A stretch of 64,000 nucleotides of DNA, taken from assembly GCF_052161655.1 (NCBI RefSeq), contig NZ_CP197418.1:10168001-10232000 (forward strand), written 5' to 3'. The stretch is from Novipirellula sp052161655. GTDB taxonomy: Bacteria > Planctomycetota > Planctomycetia > Pirellulales > Pirellulaceae. How positions within the stretch are numbered: the first letter of the stretch is position 1; every line of letters begins with the position of its first letter. The notes beneath the pieces are model-generated. The model was not told the DNA's origin. It saw only the letters and a program-made list of their open reading frames with translations, and ran no database searches. A program made the position numbers and the translations under genes. Below are positions 34,340 through 42,142 of this stretch, one piece after another.

Positions 34340-36778
34340 ATGTCATCTCCCTCTCCCGATGTTTTCGAGAAAATGGCCTCGTTTTATCTCGGCCGCCATT
34401 ACGATCTTGCCAACGGCAAACTCAGCGATGACTTGTTGATGTACGACGCCAAAGATCTTTGCACGCACGCGATGTGTGTGGGGATGACCGGCAGCGGCAA
34501 AACGGGTTTGTGTCTTTCGCTTCTGGAAGAGGCCGCGATCGACGGCATTCCCGCAATTTGCGTGGACCCAAAAGGCGACTTGGGCAACCTATTGCTGACG
34601 TTTCCCGAACTGCAGCCCGAAGATTTCAAACCGTGGTTGGATTCCGGCGAAGCGACTCGCAAAGCAATGACGCTCGACGAATTGGCGACCGACAAAGCAA
34701 CAACGTGGCGAAAAGGACTGGCCAGCTGGGGACAAGACGGCGAGCGGATCGCCAAGTTTCGTGACAGCGTCGACATTGCCATCTACACGCCCGGCAGCAA
34801 CGCGGGCATCCCGATGACGGTGCTAAAAAGCTTCGATGCACCGCCGCCGGATCTGCTGAACGACTCCGATGCAATGCGGGAACGGATCACCGGTTCGGCG
34901 TCGGGACTTTTGACACTGATGGGAATCAATGCCGATCCACTGCTGTCGCGCGAACACATCCTGATCTCTTCGATCCTAGACGTCTGTTGGCGTGAGGGCA
35001 AAAACGTCAAGATCGGCGACCTGATCGGGCTGATCCAATCACCTCCGATCCAACGTGTCGGTGTGCTCGATTTAGACTCGTTCATGCCCTCAACCGATCG
35101 CGCCAAATTGGCGATGCAGCTGAACAATTTGCTCGCGTCACCTGCGTTTTCGACGTGGCTCGAGGGTGAAACGTTATCGATTCCAAAATTGCTTTACACC
35201 GACGAGGGCAAACCGCGATTAACGATCCTGTCGATCGCTCATCTGACCGACAGCGAACGGATGTTCTTCGTCACCATCCTGCTCAATGAACTGGTCGCTT
35301 GGATGCGAACCCAGAGCGGGACCAGTTCGCTACGAGCGATGTTTTACATGGACGAAGTCGCGGGTTACTTTCCGCCGGTTTCCAATCCGCCGTCGAAACC
35401 ACCGATGTTGACGCTGCTGAAACAAGCACGTGCGTTCGGTCTTGGCATCACCTTGGCCACGCAAAACCCGGTGGACCTGGATTACAAGGGACTCTCGAAC
35501 ATCGGAACGTGGTTTCTTGGGCGATTACAAACCGAACGTGACAAAGCACGCGTGCTGGAGGGGCTCGAGGGATCCGCAGCCCAATCCGGACAACCGTTCG
35601 ATCGTGCGGCGATGGAACAGAAACTCGCGTCGCTCGGCAATCGCGTCTTCCTGATGAACAATGTTCACGATGACGCACCAAGCACCTTCCAAACTCGCTG
35701 GGCGCTGTCGTTTTTGGCGGGGCCGCTAGCCCGAGACCAAATTGGTCGTTTAATGGCCGACCGCAAAAAGAAACTGCAGGACAAACGCGAAAAAGCCAGC
35801 ACCGAATCACTCGACGATACGTCTTCGACTCCGACACGACCCGTTGTCCCGAGCGGTGTGAAGGAAAAGTTTCTTGTCGCCACCGAGTCCGCACTCGACG
35901 GCAGCCGGCTGGTTTATCGACCCGCCGTTTACGCCGAAGGCACACTGCACCACGTCCGCGCGTCGGCCGATCTCGACTCGTGGCAAGATCTGAAACTGAT
36001 CGTGCGATGTGGCAGCGGAGTCCCCGAAGAATTGTGGCAAGCCAGTGAGCCGATTCCCGATGACGCCGAGCTCTCGGACCAAGCCGACGAAGAATACGTG
36101 TTCAGCGACCTGCCCAACGAATTGCGGAACGCCAAGAAATTCAAGAGCTACGAAAAGCAGTTCAAAGATTTTCTGTATCGGCATTACGCGATGACGCTTT
36201 ACAAGAGTCCGCTGATAGGCAACTACGCTCCCGGGGGACTCGATGAAGGACAGGCGAGAGCGTTTTTCCAGCAAGCGGCACGGGAGCAACGCGATCTGGA
36301 AACGGAAAAGTTACGTGACAAGTTTGCGGCAAAGATCAAGTCTTTAGACAAGCGGATTCAAGCAGCCAACGACCGCATCGCCGTAGAGGAAGCACAATAC
36401 TCCCAAGCGAAATTGTCCACGATGTTATCGTTCGGAGCTTCGCTTGTCGGGGCCTTTTTTGGTAAAAAGATGGCGAGTCGCACGAACGTTTCCAAAATGT
36501 CCACAGCCGCGAGGGGCGTGGGTCGCGCGGCACAGCAGCGGGCCGACGTCACTCGCGCCGAAGAAACCGCTCGCGAATTGGCATTAGAAATGACCGAGTT
36601 GGACGAAGAGTTACAAGAAGAAATCGCGGTGCTGAGCGAAAAATTTGACGTCAAGAACTTGCAGCTCGACACCACCGTCGTCGCGCCACGCAAAAGCGAC
36701 CTAAAAGTCACCGATCCGATCATCCTCTGGACCCCCTGGTCCGTCGACTCGACCGGCATCGCAACCAAGCTGTTTTGA
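34340..36778 (+). CDS. HerA-like ATPase with C-terminal coiled coil
   Basis: 812 aa from ATG 34340 (TTG 34322 is an alternative). It is an AAA+ HerA/FtsK-type motor: Walker A GMTGSGKTGL at about residue 55, Walker B AMFYMDEVAGYFPP, sensor-like TLATQNPVDLDYKGLSNIGTWFLGR and an arginine-finger-region LQTERDKARVLEGLEG. The C-terminal third has a coiled coil (REQRDLETEKLRDKFAAKI onward), a Gly-rich hydrophobic patch (LSFGASLVGAFFGKKM) and a second acidic coiled coil. HerA proteins move DNA in repair or in nuclease-linked defence systems. No NurA, Sir2 or nuclease gene is adjacent, so this one is a solitary member. The role of the tail is unknown. Confidence 0.82.
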   Translation: MSSPSPDVFEKMASFYLGRHYDLANGKLSDDLLMYDAKDLCTHAMCVGMTGSGKTGLCLSLLEEAAIDGIPAICVDPKGDLGNLLLTFPELQPEDFKPWLDSGEATRKAMTLDELATDKATTWRKGLASWGQDGERIAKFRDSVDIAIYTPGSNAGIPMTVLKSFDAPPPDLLNDSDAMRERITGSASGLLTLMGINADPLLSREHILISSILDVCWREGKNVKIGDLIGLIQSPPIQRVGVLDLDSFMPSTDRAKLAMQLNNLLASPAFSTWLEGETLSIPKLLYTDEGKPRLTILSIAHLTDSERMFFVTILLNELVAWMRTQSGTSSLRAMFYMDEVAGYFPPVSNPPSKPPMLTLLKQARAFGLGITLATQNPVDLDYKGLSNIGTWFLGRLQTERDKARVLEGLEGSAAQSGQPFDRAAMEQKLASLGNRVFLMNNVHDDAPSTFQTRWALSFLAGPLARDQIGRLMADRKKKLQDKREKASTESLDDTSSTPTRPVVPSGVKEKFLVATESALDGSRLVYRPAVYAEGTLHHVRASADLDSWQDLKLIVRCGSGVPEELWQASEPIPDDAELSDQADEEYVFSDLPNELRNAKKFKSYEKQFKDFLYRHYAMTLYKSPLIGNYAPGGLDEGQARAFFQQAAREQRDLETEKLRDKFAAKIKSLDKRIQAANDRIAVEEAQYSQAKLSTMLSFGASLVGAFFGKKMASRTNVSKMSTAARGVGRAAQQRADVTRAEETARELALEMTELDEELQEEIAVLSEKFDVKNLQLDTTVVAPRKSDLKVTDPIILWTPWSVDSTGIATKLF

Positions 36779-36792
36779 TGATCCGTTGTCGC

Positions 36793-36809
36793 TGATCGCT
36801 CCGCGATCA
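36793..36809. repeat. Palindrome (family F) after the HerA-like gene
   Basis: TGATCGCTCCGCGATCA, a perfect 17-bp copy 15 bp after the stop. It may fold in the transcript (7-bp stem, 3-nt loop). Confidence 0.7.
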
Positions 36810-36840
36810 TTGCGTAAACTTGCTCACCACCGTCGCGTTC

Positions 36841-37146
36841 TCACTCGTCACGACCAAGCCGACCGCCGTAGAGCTCAAACACCGATTTTACATGCGGAGT
36901 CAAAATCTCGATCAAGTCGGGATCGTCTGCTGCGAGGACGTAGTCCGCCTTGAGCTGATTGCGTCGTGTCGCGATCACGATCGCGGCCACGACATGTTCG
37001 AAGTCGACCGGCAAGTCGGTGGGGGATTCGAGGTTTAGAGCAAGGTCGAACAAGACATCATGGAGCGAAGGATCGATCGTCGCCTGCCCCGCAGCGTCAA
37101 GCGAGATGCCAGGCACAATTTGTCGTTGCGTTTTCATGGACAGCAT
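36841..37146 (-). CDS. Hypothetical protein
   Basis: A 101-aa ORF; ATG 37146 or ATG 37137 (MKTQRQIVPG) could be the start. The sequence is well balanced for a soluble protein: LHDVLFDLALNLESPTDLPV, then FEHVVAAIVIATRRNQLKAD, YVLAADDPDLIEILTPHVKS, VFELYGG. No signal, membrane segment or known motif. It is convergent to the HerA-like gene and upstream of a dense repeat cluster. The absence of rare residues and the regular amphipathic helices favour this strand over the overlapping plus-strand ORF. Function unknown. Confidence 0.55.
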   Translation of the reverse strand: MLSMKTQRQIVPGISLDAAGQATIDPSLHDVLFDLALNLESPTDLPVDFEHVVAAIVIATRRNQLKADYVLAADDPDLIEILTPHVKSVFELYGGRLGRDE

Positions 37147-37178
37147 TGTAACGGTGATATAGACCAGCAGGCGACACC

Positions 37179-37437
37179 CCCACTGCCGTGGCCGTCAGGC
37201 CACGTGCACGCGCGCTAGCCCGGAGGGCGACACATTCACTGCCGTGGCCGTCAGGCCACGGTGCACGCCATCTAAACATCCGCATTAGCCCGGAGGGCGG
37301 CACAACTGCGCGACCCTGTGTCGCCCTCCGGGCTGATGTGGATCGATGCCATTGTAATCCGGTGGCTGACGCCACCGGCATCCATTGTACCGCCCTCCGG
37401 GCTATAACTGCTGGACCAGCCATACCGGTGGGCGATA
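37179..37437. repeat. Cluster of GC-rich palindromes (family H)
   Basis: Two direct copies of CACTGCCGTGGCCGTCAGGC (37181-37200 and 37237-37256), each containing a GTGGCC-GTCA-GGCCAC hairpin. Two copies of TAGCCCGGAGGGCG (37216, 37286) are followed by two inverted copies CGCCCTCCGGGCT (37322, 37391), and the palindrome GGTGGCTGACGCCACC is at 37361-37376. The cluster fills the spacer between the hypothetical gene and bioF. No ORF in it looks real. Confidence 0.8.
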
Positions 37438-37468
37438 GGACCGATGACAGGCTGGAAGCCTATCCCAC
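37438..37468 (-). repeat. Post-stop repeat (family G), copy 2, overlapping the bioF stop
   Basis: GGACCGATGACAGGCTGGAA then GCCTATCCCAC; identical over 31 bp to 56056-56086. On the gene strand it begins GTGGGATAGGC, and the bioF stop TAG (37462-37460) is part of it, so the last codons of bioF (Val-Gly-stop) come from the repeat. AGGCT-TCC-AGCCT is a small internal hairpin. Confidence 0.85.
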
Positions 37469-38620
37469 ATTTTGGATGCCACTCTTTTTGATTGCTTGCA
37501 GCAGAGATTCGACCATGGCGTCGGTGTGCGATGCCGAGAGGGATAACCTTAGTCGCGCAGTGCCGGGCGGGACGGTCGGGGGACGAATCGCGGGGACGAA
37601 AAAGCCTGCTTCGCTAAGCGTCTGACTCGCTGCGACCGCTTTTGCATCCTCGCCGATAATCAACGGCACTATCGGGACTGTGTTCTCGATCGCACACGAT
37701 GTCGATATCGATAATCGTTCACGCACTTGTCTCGCAAGCGACTGCACTCGATGGCGCCGCTCGGGTTCGCTTTGCAGTGATTCAAAGGCGGCAATCGAGG
37801 CGGCCACGGCGGATGGTGCTAGCGAGGTGCTGAAGATCAACGAACGACAGCGGTTGACGAGATAGTCCGTCACCACTTTTGGCCCCACCACAAAACCGCC
37901 TTGGCATCCGATCGCTTTGCTGAGCGTTCCAATCCGAATGGCAACGCGATCCTTGACTCCCAGTGCTTCGCAAACGCCACTGCCGGTTTTCCCCAACACG
38001 CCGGTGCCGTGAGCTTCATCGACGAGCAACGACGCATCGAACAGTTCGGCAATGTCACTCAATGCAACCAACGGGGCGACATCGCCGTCCATGCTGAACA
38101 CGCCGTCGGTGACGATCCAAACTCGCGTGAATTCATGCCGCCGCTGTTTCAGTACGCTGGCGACAAATTCGTAATCACGATGCGGATACACAACACACTC
38201 GGCTCGCGACAAACGGCAACCATCAATCAACGAGGCATGATTCAGTGCGTCGCTGAGGATCAAATCGCCTGCTTCGGCTAGCGTGGCGACCGTGCCGCTG
38301 CAGGCCGCGTAACCGCTCGGGAACAACACTGCGGATTCGGTTGACTCAAGTTCCGCAATCGTTTCGGCAAGCTGTTGATGCAGCGGGGTCCAGCCACACA
38401 CCAGCGCACTGGCGGTGCTGCCACTCTCACGTGGAAGCGACGCAATCGGCGACCCAGATGTTGCCAAGCCGAGATAGTCGTTACTGCCAAAATTAATCAG
38501 CTGACGATTCGCGGCGTCCACAAACGTGACGCCCGCAGGTTGGCGAGTCGCCAGGGTTCGCAGTCGATGCTGCGAACTCAGTTCGGCAAGCCGGTCAGCG
38601 AGATAATCAAACGAAGGCAT
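37460..38620 (-). CDS. bioF: 8-amino-7-oxononanoate synthase
   Basis: 386 aa from ATG 38620; the frame to 38716 adds residues unlike the family. A PLP-dependent alpha-oxoamine synthase condensing pimeloyl-thioester with alanine in biotin synthesis. Signatures: INFGSNDYLGLA, ALVCGWTPLHQQLAETIAEL, LFPSGYAACSGTV, DALNHASLIDGCRLS, VTDGVFSMDGDVAPL, LLVDEAHGTGVLG, and the PLP-Lys in GTLSKAIGCQGGFVVG. BioF is hard to separate from glycine C-acetyltransferase by eye; the length and HASLIDG context fit BioF. The C-terminal two residues and stop lie in a repeat. Divergent from the BaiN-type gene. Confidence 0.87.
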   Translation of the reverse strand: MPSFDYLADRLAELSSQHRLRTLATRQPAGVTFVDAANRQLINFGSNDYLGLATSGSPIASLPRESGSTASALVCGWTPLHQQLAETIAELESTESAVLFPSGYAACSGTVATLAEAGDLILSDALNHASLIDGCRLSRAECVVYPHRDYEFVASVLKQRRHEFTRVWIVTDGVFSMDGDVAPLVALSDIAELFDASLLVDEAHGTGVLGKTGSGVCEALGVKDRVAIRIGTLSKAIGCQGGFVVGPKVVTDYLVNRCRSLIFSTSLAPSAVAASIAAFESLQSEPERRHRVQSLARQVRERLSISTSCAIENTVPIVPLIIGEDAKAVAASQTLSEAGFFVPAIRPPTVPPGTARLRLSLSASHTDAMVESLLQAIKKSGIQNVG

Positions 38621-38758
38621 GACGAGCGCAGTAAGAAGGAGTGGGCGTCGTAGGAATGTTTCGGCAAGGTTATGATAAGCCCGACGGGTCGACAAGCCAG
38701 ACGAGGCACGCGGCATCGTTGCCCCTTCCCCTTCCTTTTTCGCTCACACGAATCCCTC

Positions 38759-40000
38759 ATGCAAATCGTCGTCATCGGCGCCGGAGCCGCCGGAATGGTC
38801 GCGGCCGCAGAAGCGGCAAAACGCGGTGCCAACGTTATCCTGCTGGAAAAAAACACCAAGACGGGCGTCAAAATCCTGATGTCCGGGGGGACTCGTTGCA
38901 ATGTCACTCACGATACCGACGCACGCGGAATCTTGCCCGGGTTTGGGCATGCGTCTCGCTTTCTGCAGCCGACCATTGGAGCGTTTCCGCCATCGGAAGT
39001 CGTGCGTATGTTTGCCGATTTGGGGGTCGCGACCAAGGTCGAAAGCACCGGCAAAGTGTTCCCGCAAAGCGATCGTGCGATCGAAGTGCGAGATGCACTG
39101 CAGCAGCAAGCGGTCGAGTCCGGGGTGCAAATCATTCGCCAACAATCGGTCCAACGACTGATCCGCGGCGACGAACATTGGCAGATTGAAACCGATGACG
39201 AGACCTATACTGCGGATCGAGTAATCGTAACCGCGGGTGGGCGAAGTTGGCCAGGCTGTGGAACGACGGGCGATGGCTATGGTTGGCTCGAAAAACTCGG
39301 ACATTCGATCGTCGACACCCGCCCGGCACTTGTGCCGTTGACCGGTGGCTTTGAGTGGACCAAGGCATTGTCGGGCATCACGCTGGAGGACTGCATCGTG
39401 ACTGCGGAAAACCAAACCTCCGAAGCGAAGAAGTCGAAACAGTCGATGAGCCGGCGTTCGTCATGGTTGTTCACCCACTTTGGTTTTTCGGGACCCGCGG
39501 CAATGGATGTCAGCCGGATTGTCACGCTGACTGAAAAACTGGCTCGCGTTCGCGTCCAACTCGACATGGCCCCCGACGTACCGGCCGAAGCGATCGAAGC
39601 GACACTGTGCGATACCGCTGGCGGAGCCGGGCGTCGCCGGCTTTCCAATGTACTGAGCCAATGGGTGCCAAGCCGGCTGGCAACGGCCTTGGCCAGCGAG
39701 CTGTGCGGTGATCCGACGATTGCTGAATTGACCAAGGCGGGTCGCCGAGCGACGGTGACCGGTATCAAACAATTGGCGTTGCCGATCACGGGAACTCGTG
39801 GATTCAGCAAAGCCGAAGTAACCGCGGGCGGAGTCAACCTGAAAGAGGTCAATCCGCGAACGATGGAAAGCCGAGTCGTGAAGGGACTCTACATCGCGGG
39901 CGAAGTGCTGGACGTCGATGGTTGGATCGGCGGCTATAATTTCCAAGCCGCGTTTAGCACCGGTAGAGCTGCGGGAATCGCGGCGGCAACGGTCGAGTGA
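38759..40000 (+). CDS. BaiN/YhiN-type NAD(P)/FAD-dependent oxidoreductase
   Basis: 413 aa from ATG 38759, which begins directly with the dinucleotide-binding motif MQIVVIGAGAAGMVAAAEAA. The HI0933/YhiN family is recognised by EKNTKTGVKILMSGGTRCN (family-specific Lys-Ser-Gly-Gly-Arg-Cys-Asn block), the TGGRSWPGCGTTGDGYGWLE-like segment, LFTHFGFSGPAAMDVSR and the C-terminal TAGGVNLKEVNPRTMES...YIAGEVLDVDGWIGGYNFQAAFSTG. Function of the family in most bacteria is unknown; BaiN in gut clostridia acts on bile-acid intermediates. The stop codon falls in the first bases of a family R palindrome. Confidence 0.92.
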   Translation: MQIVVIGAGAAGMVAAAEAAKRGANVILLEKNTKTGVKILMSGGTRCNVTHDTDARGILPGFGHASRFLQPTIGAFPPSEVVRMFADLGVATKVESTGKVFPQSDRAIEVRDALQQQAVESGVQIIRQQSVQRLIRGDEHWQIETDDETYTADRVIVTAGGRSWPGCGTTGDGYGWLEKLGHSIVDTRPALVPLTGGFEWTKALSGITLEDCIVTAENQTSEAKKSKQSMSRRSSWLFTHFGFSGPAAMDVSRIVTLTEKLARVRVQLDMAPDVPAEAIEATLCDTAGGAGRRRLSNVLSQWVPSRLATALASELCGDPTIAELTKAGRRATVTGIKQLALPITGTRGFSKAEVTAGGVNLKEVNPRTMESRVVKGLYIAGEVLDVDGWIGGYNFQAAFSTGRAAGIAAATVE

Positions 40001-40055
40001 GGCGTGAGCGGCCGGGTCCCGCGCATGACCCGGTGCCTTACGGCCCACGGCTCAC
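39997..40055. repeat. REP-like palindrome (family R), copy 2, overlapping a stop codon
   Basis: Starts GTGAGGCGTGAGCGGCCGGG and ends ACGGCCCACGGCTCAC; it is the reverse complement of 2658-2725 with a few changes. The TGA of the upstream oxidoreductase gene (39998-40000) is within GTGAG of the element. Confidence 0.85.
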
Positions 40056-40107
40056 AAATGCAATTTGCATTTCGTTTAAATCAACAGGCTCTTGGCGACT
40101 TCCACTA

Positions 40108-40779
40108 CTACGGTTTGTTCCAGACGACTGCCTTCTTGCGATTGGGATACAGCTCAACACACAGGCCGCACTTCGTGCCGTCACAACTTCGAGCGGTGCA
40201 GTGCTCGCGGCCGTAGTAAATGATCTGCAAATGTAGGTCGTTCCACGACGATTCGGGGAACAACTTTTTCAAGTCGCGTTCGGTTTCGACGACATTCTTG
40301 CCGCTGGAGAGCCCCCATCGCTGAGCGAGTCGATGAATGTGGGTGTCAACGGGGAACGCGGGAACCCCGAACGCTTGAGCCATCACGACCGATGCGGTTT
40401 TGTGTCCCACGCCGGGTAGCGCTTCGAGCTCTGCGAATGTTTGTGGCACCTCGCCCTGATGTCGCTCGAGCAACAACTGCGACAGCTTGTAGATGCTTTT
40501 TGATTTGTTGGTCGACAAACCGATCGGACGAATCAAACGCAAAATTTCTTCTTGCCCCAATTCTACCATGGCCTGAGGCGTCCCTGCGGCAGCGAACAAT
40601 TCGGGCGTCACTTCGTTGACCTTCTTGTCCGTGCACTGGGCACTAAGCAGGACCGCGATCAACAGCGTGAACTCATCGGTGTGGTCCAGCGGGATGGGGG
40701 GATCCGGGTACAACTGATTGAGTCGCTGACGGACGCGGTCGGCTCGTTCCTGTTTCTTCACTTTTTCGTTATCCTGCAT
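40108..40779 (-). CDS. nth: Endonuclease III with unusual Fe-S cysteine spacing
   Basis: A 223-aa HhH-GPD DNA glycosylase/AP lyase that removes oxidised pyrimidines. The helix-hairpin-helix LEALPGVGHKTASVV carries the catalytic Lys, and the catalytic Asp is in AFPVDTHIHRLAQRW. SAQCTDKKVNEVTPELF near the N-terminus is also family-typical. The C-terminal cluster motif is atypical: CTARSCDGTKCGLC has spacing C-X4-C-X4-C-X2-C, and the last canonical Cys (C-X6-C-X2-C-X5-C) is replaced by Asn after LYP. Four Cys are still present, so an altered cluster is possible. ATG 40779. The adjacent MFS gene is divergent. Confidence 0.93.
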   Translation of the reverse strand: MQDNEKVKKQERADRVRQRLNQLYPDPPIPLDHTDEFTLLIAVLLSAQCTDKKVNEVTPELFAAAGTPQAMVELGQEEILRLIRPIGLSTNKSKSIYKLSQLLLERHQGEVPQTFAELEALPGVGHKTASVVMAQAFGVPAFPVDTHIHRLAQRWGLSSGKNVVETERDLKKLFPESSWNDLHLQIIYYGREHCTARSCDGTKCGLCVELYPNRKKAVVWNKP

Positions 40780-40873
40780 TGGCGAGCCCGTTTGGACTCG
40801 CTCGTAAATTACGTTTGCTGTCTTTTGAGGGAACTTCTACCATCTCTGGCCCCCCGCGTCGAGGAATTGCTTG

Positions 40874-42142
40874 ATGGATCGAGATGACCGCGTTCGGAAC
40901 AAATCCAGATCGCTGGCCGGATCTTTCGCCGCCCGTACTCTGACCTCCTCGTCAGCTTGGGCCCCCTTACAAAACCCGCTGTATCGCGCGTTTTGGTTCG
41001 CGTCGCTGGCGTCGAATCTTGGCACATGGATTCACGAAGTAGGTGCGGGTTGGTTGATGGCCAGTCTGGACCCCTCGCCCGAAATGGTCGCCGCCGTGCG
41101 AACGGTGATGGCGGCTCCAATCATTTTTTTGGCCATTCCCGTTGGCGTGCTGGGCGACCGAATCGACCGGCGGCGAATGTTGATCGGTACTCAATTTGTG
41201 CTGTGTGCATGCACGGCAACGCTGGCTTCGCTGACGTTTAGCGACATGATCACAGCCAAGTTGCTGCTGGTGTTCACGTTTGTGATTGGCTTGGGAATGG
41301 TTGTGCACGTTCCCATCTGGCAAGCGTCGATCCCGGAACTCGTGCCAAAGAATCAGCTCGCCCGCGCGGTTGCACTAGGCAGCATCAGCTTCAATCTCGC
41401 TCGTGCGGTGGGCCCCGCCTTAGGCGGCATCTTGATTGCGATGGCGGGAGTGTGGACAGCGTTTGCGATCAACGCATTGTCGTTTGCCGGAGTGTTGATC
41501 GTTTTACTGTCATGGAAACGAGCACGCCGTGAATCTTCACGCGGGTTGTCGTTTCGCTTGTCAATGTATCAAGGCCTTCGCTATGTGGCAAAAACCGTAG
41601 CGATGCGGCACACGATCCTCGGGGTCGTGTTATTCGTGTTACCCGGAAGCGCGTTGTGGTCGCTGTTGCCGTTGGTGGCGAAACAGCATCTCGGTTGGGG
41701 CGCTAGCGGGTTTGGTTTCTTGGTAGGCTGCGTCGGTGTCGGAGCGGTGTTTGCCGCTTGGACGTTGCCTCATTTCCAGCGTCGTCGGGGCGCCGACCAA
41801 ACAATTGCCATCGCGATGGTGGGGTTTGCGATCGGCTTGGCCACGCTCGCGAATACCACCGAGACGTTCATCGTGTGCGCCGCCACACTGCTGATGGGTG
41901 CGACCTGGATGATGACGCTGACGACATTAAATTCCACCGCTCAGATGACACTTCCTGCTCGGATGCGAGCCCGCGGCATGGGATGCTACTTGACGGCGAT
42001 GGCGTTTTCGATGACCACCGGATCGATTCTGTGGGGACAGATCGCCGAAGCGTCCTCGATCTCGATGGCACAAACGACCGCAGCCGCGATCATGACGATC
42101 ACGGCTGCAGTGAGTTTACTATTTCGCGTCGGCGATACCTAA
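40874..42142 (+). CDS. MFS exporter (EntS-like)
   Basis: 422 aa from ATG 40874, with GAGGAA 8 nt upstream; a TTG directly before it is a weaker choice. Twelve hydrophobic segments are visible. MFS loop motif GVLGDRIDRRRMLI lies between segments 2 and 3, and ALGSISFNLARAVGPALGG marks segment 5, typical of the DUF894/EntS branch exporting siderophores, drugs or metabolites. Substrate not predictable here. The stop overlaps the convergent amt stop (CTAA, 42139-42142), leaving no room for a terminator between the two genes. Confidence 0.88.
   Translation: MDRDDRVRNKSRSLAGSFAARTLTSSSAWAPLQNPLYRAFWFASLASNLGTWIHEVGAGWLMASLDPSPEMVAAVRTVMAAPIIFLAIPVGVLGDRIDRRRMLIGTQFVLCACTATLASLTFSDMITAKLLLVFTFVIGLGMVVHVPIWQASIPELVPKNQLARAVALGSISFNLARAVGPALGGILIAMAGVWTAFAINALSFAGVLIVLLSWKRARRESSRGLSFRLSMYQGLRYVAKTVAMRHTILGVVLFVLPGSALWSLLPLVAKQHLGWGASGFGFLVGCVGVGAVFAAWTLPHFQRRRGADQTIAIAMVGFAIGLATLANTTETFIVCAATLLMGATWMMTLTTLNSTAQMTLPARMRARGMGCYLTAMAFSMTTGSILWGQIAEASSISMAQTTAAAIMTITAAVSLLFRVGDT

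Noticed and set aside
36820..37038. 72-codon plus-strand ORF after the HerA-like gene
   Set aside because: Overlaps the better-balanced minus-strand ORF at 36841-37146 and has an irregular composition.
37179..37625. Possible CRISPR array in the repeat cluster
   Set aside because: Repeats are palindromic, occur in both orientations and have irregular spacing without constant-length unique spacers.
38744..39415. 223-codon minus-strand ORF
   Set aside because: Antisense to the BaiN/YhiN flavoprotein; no independent motif.
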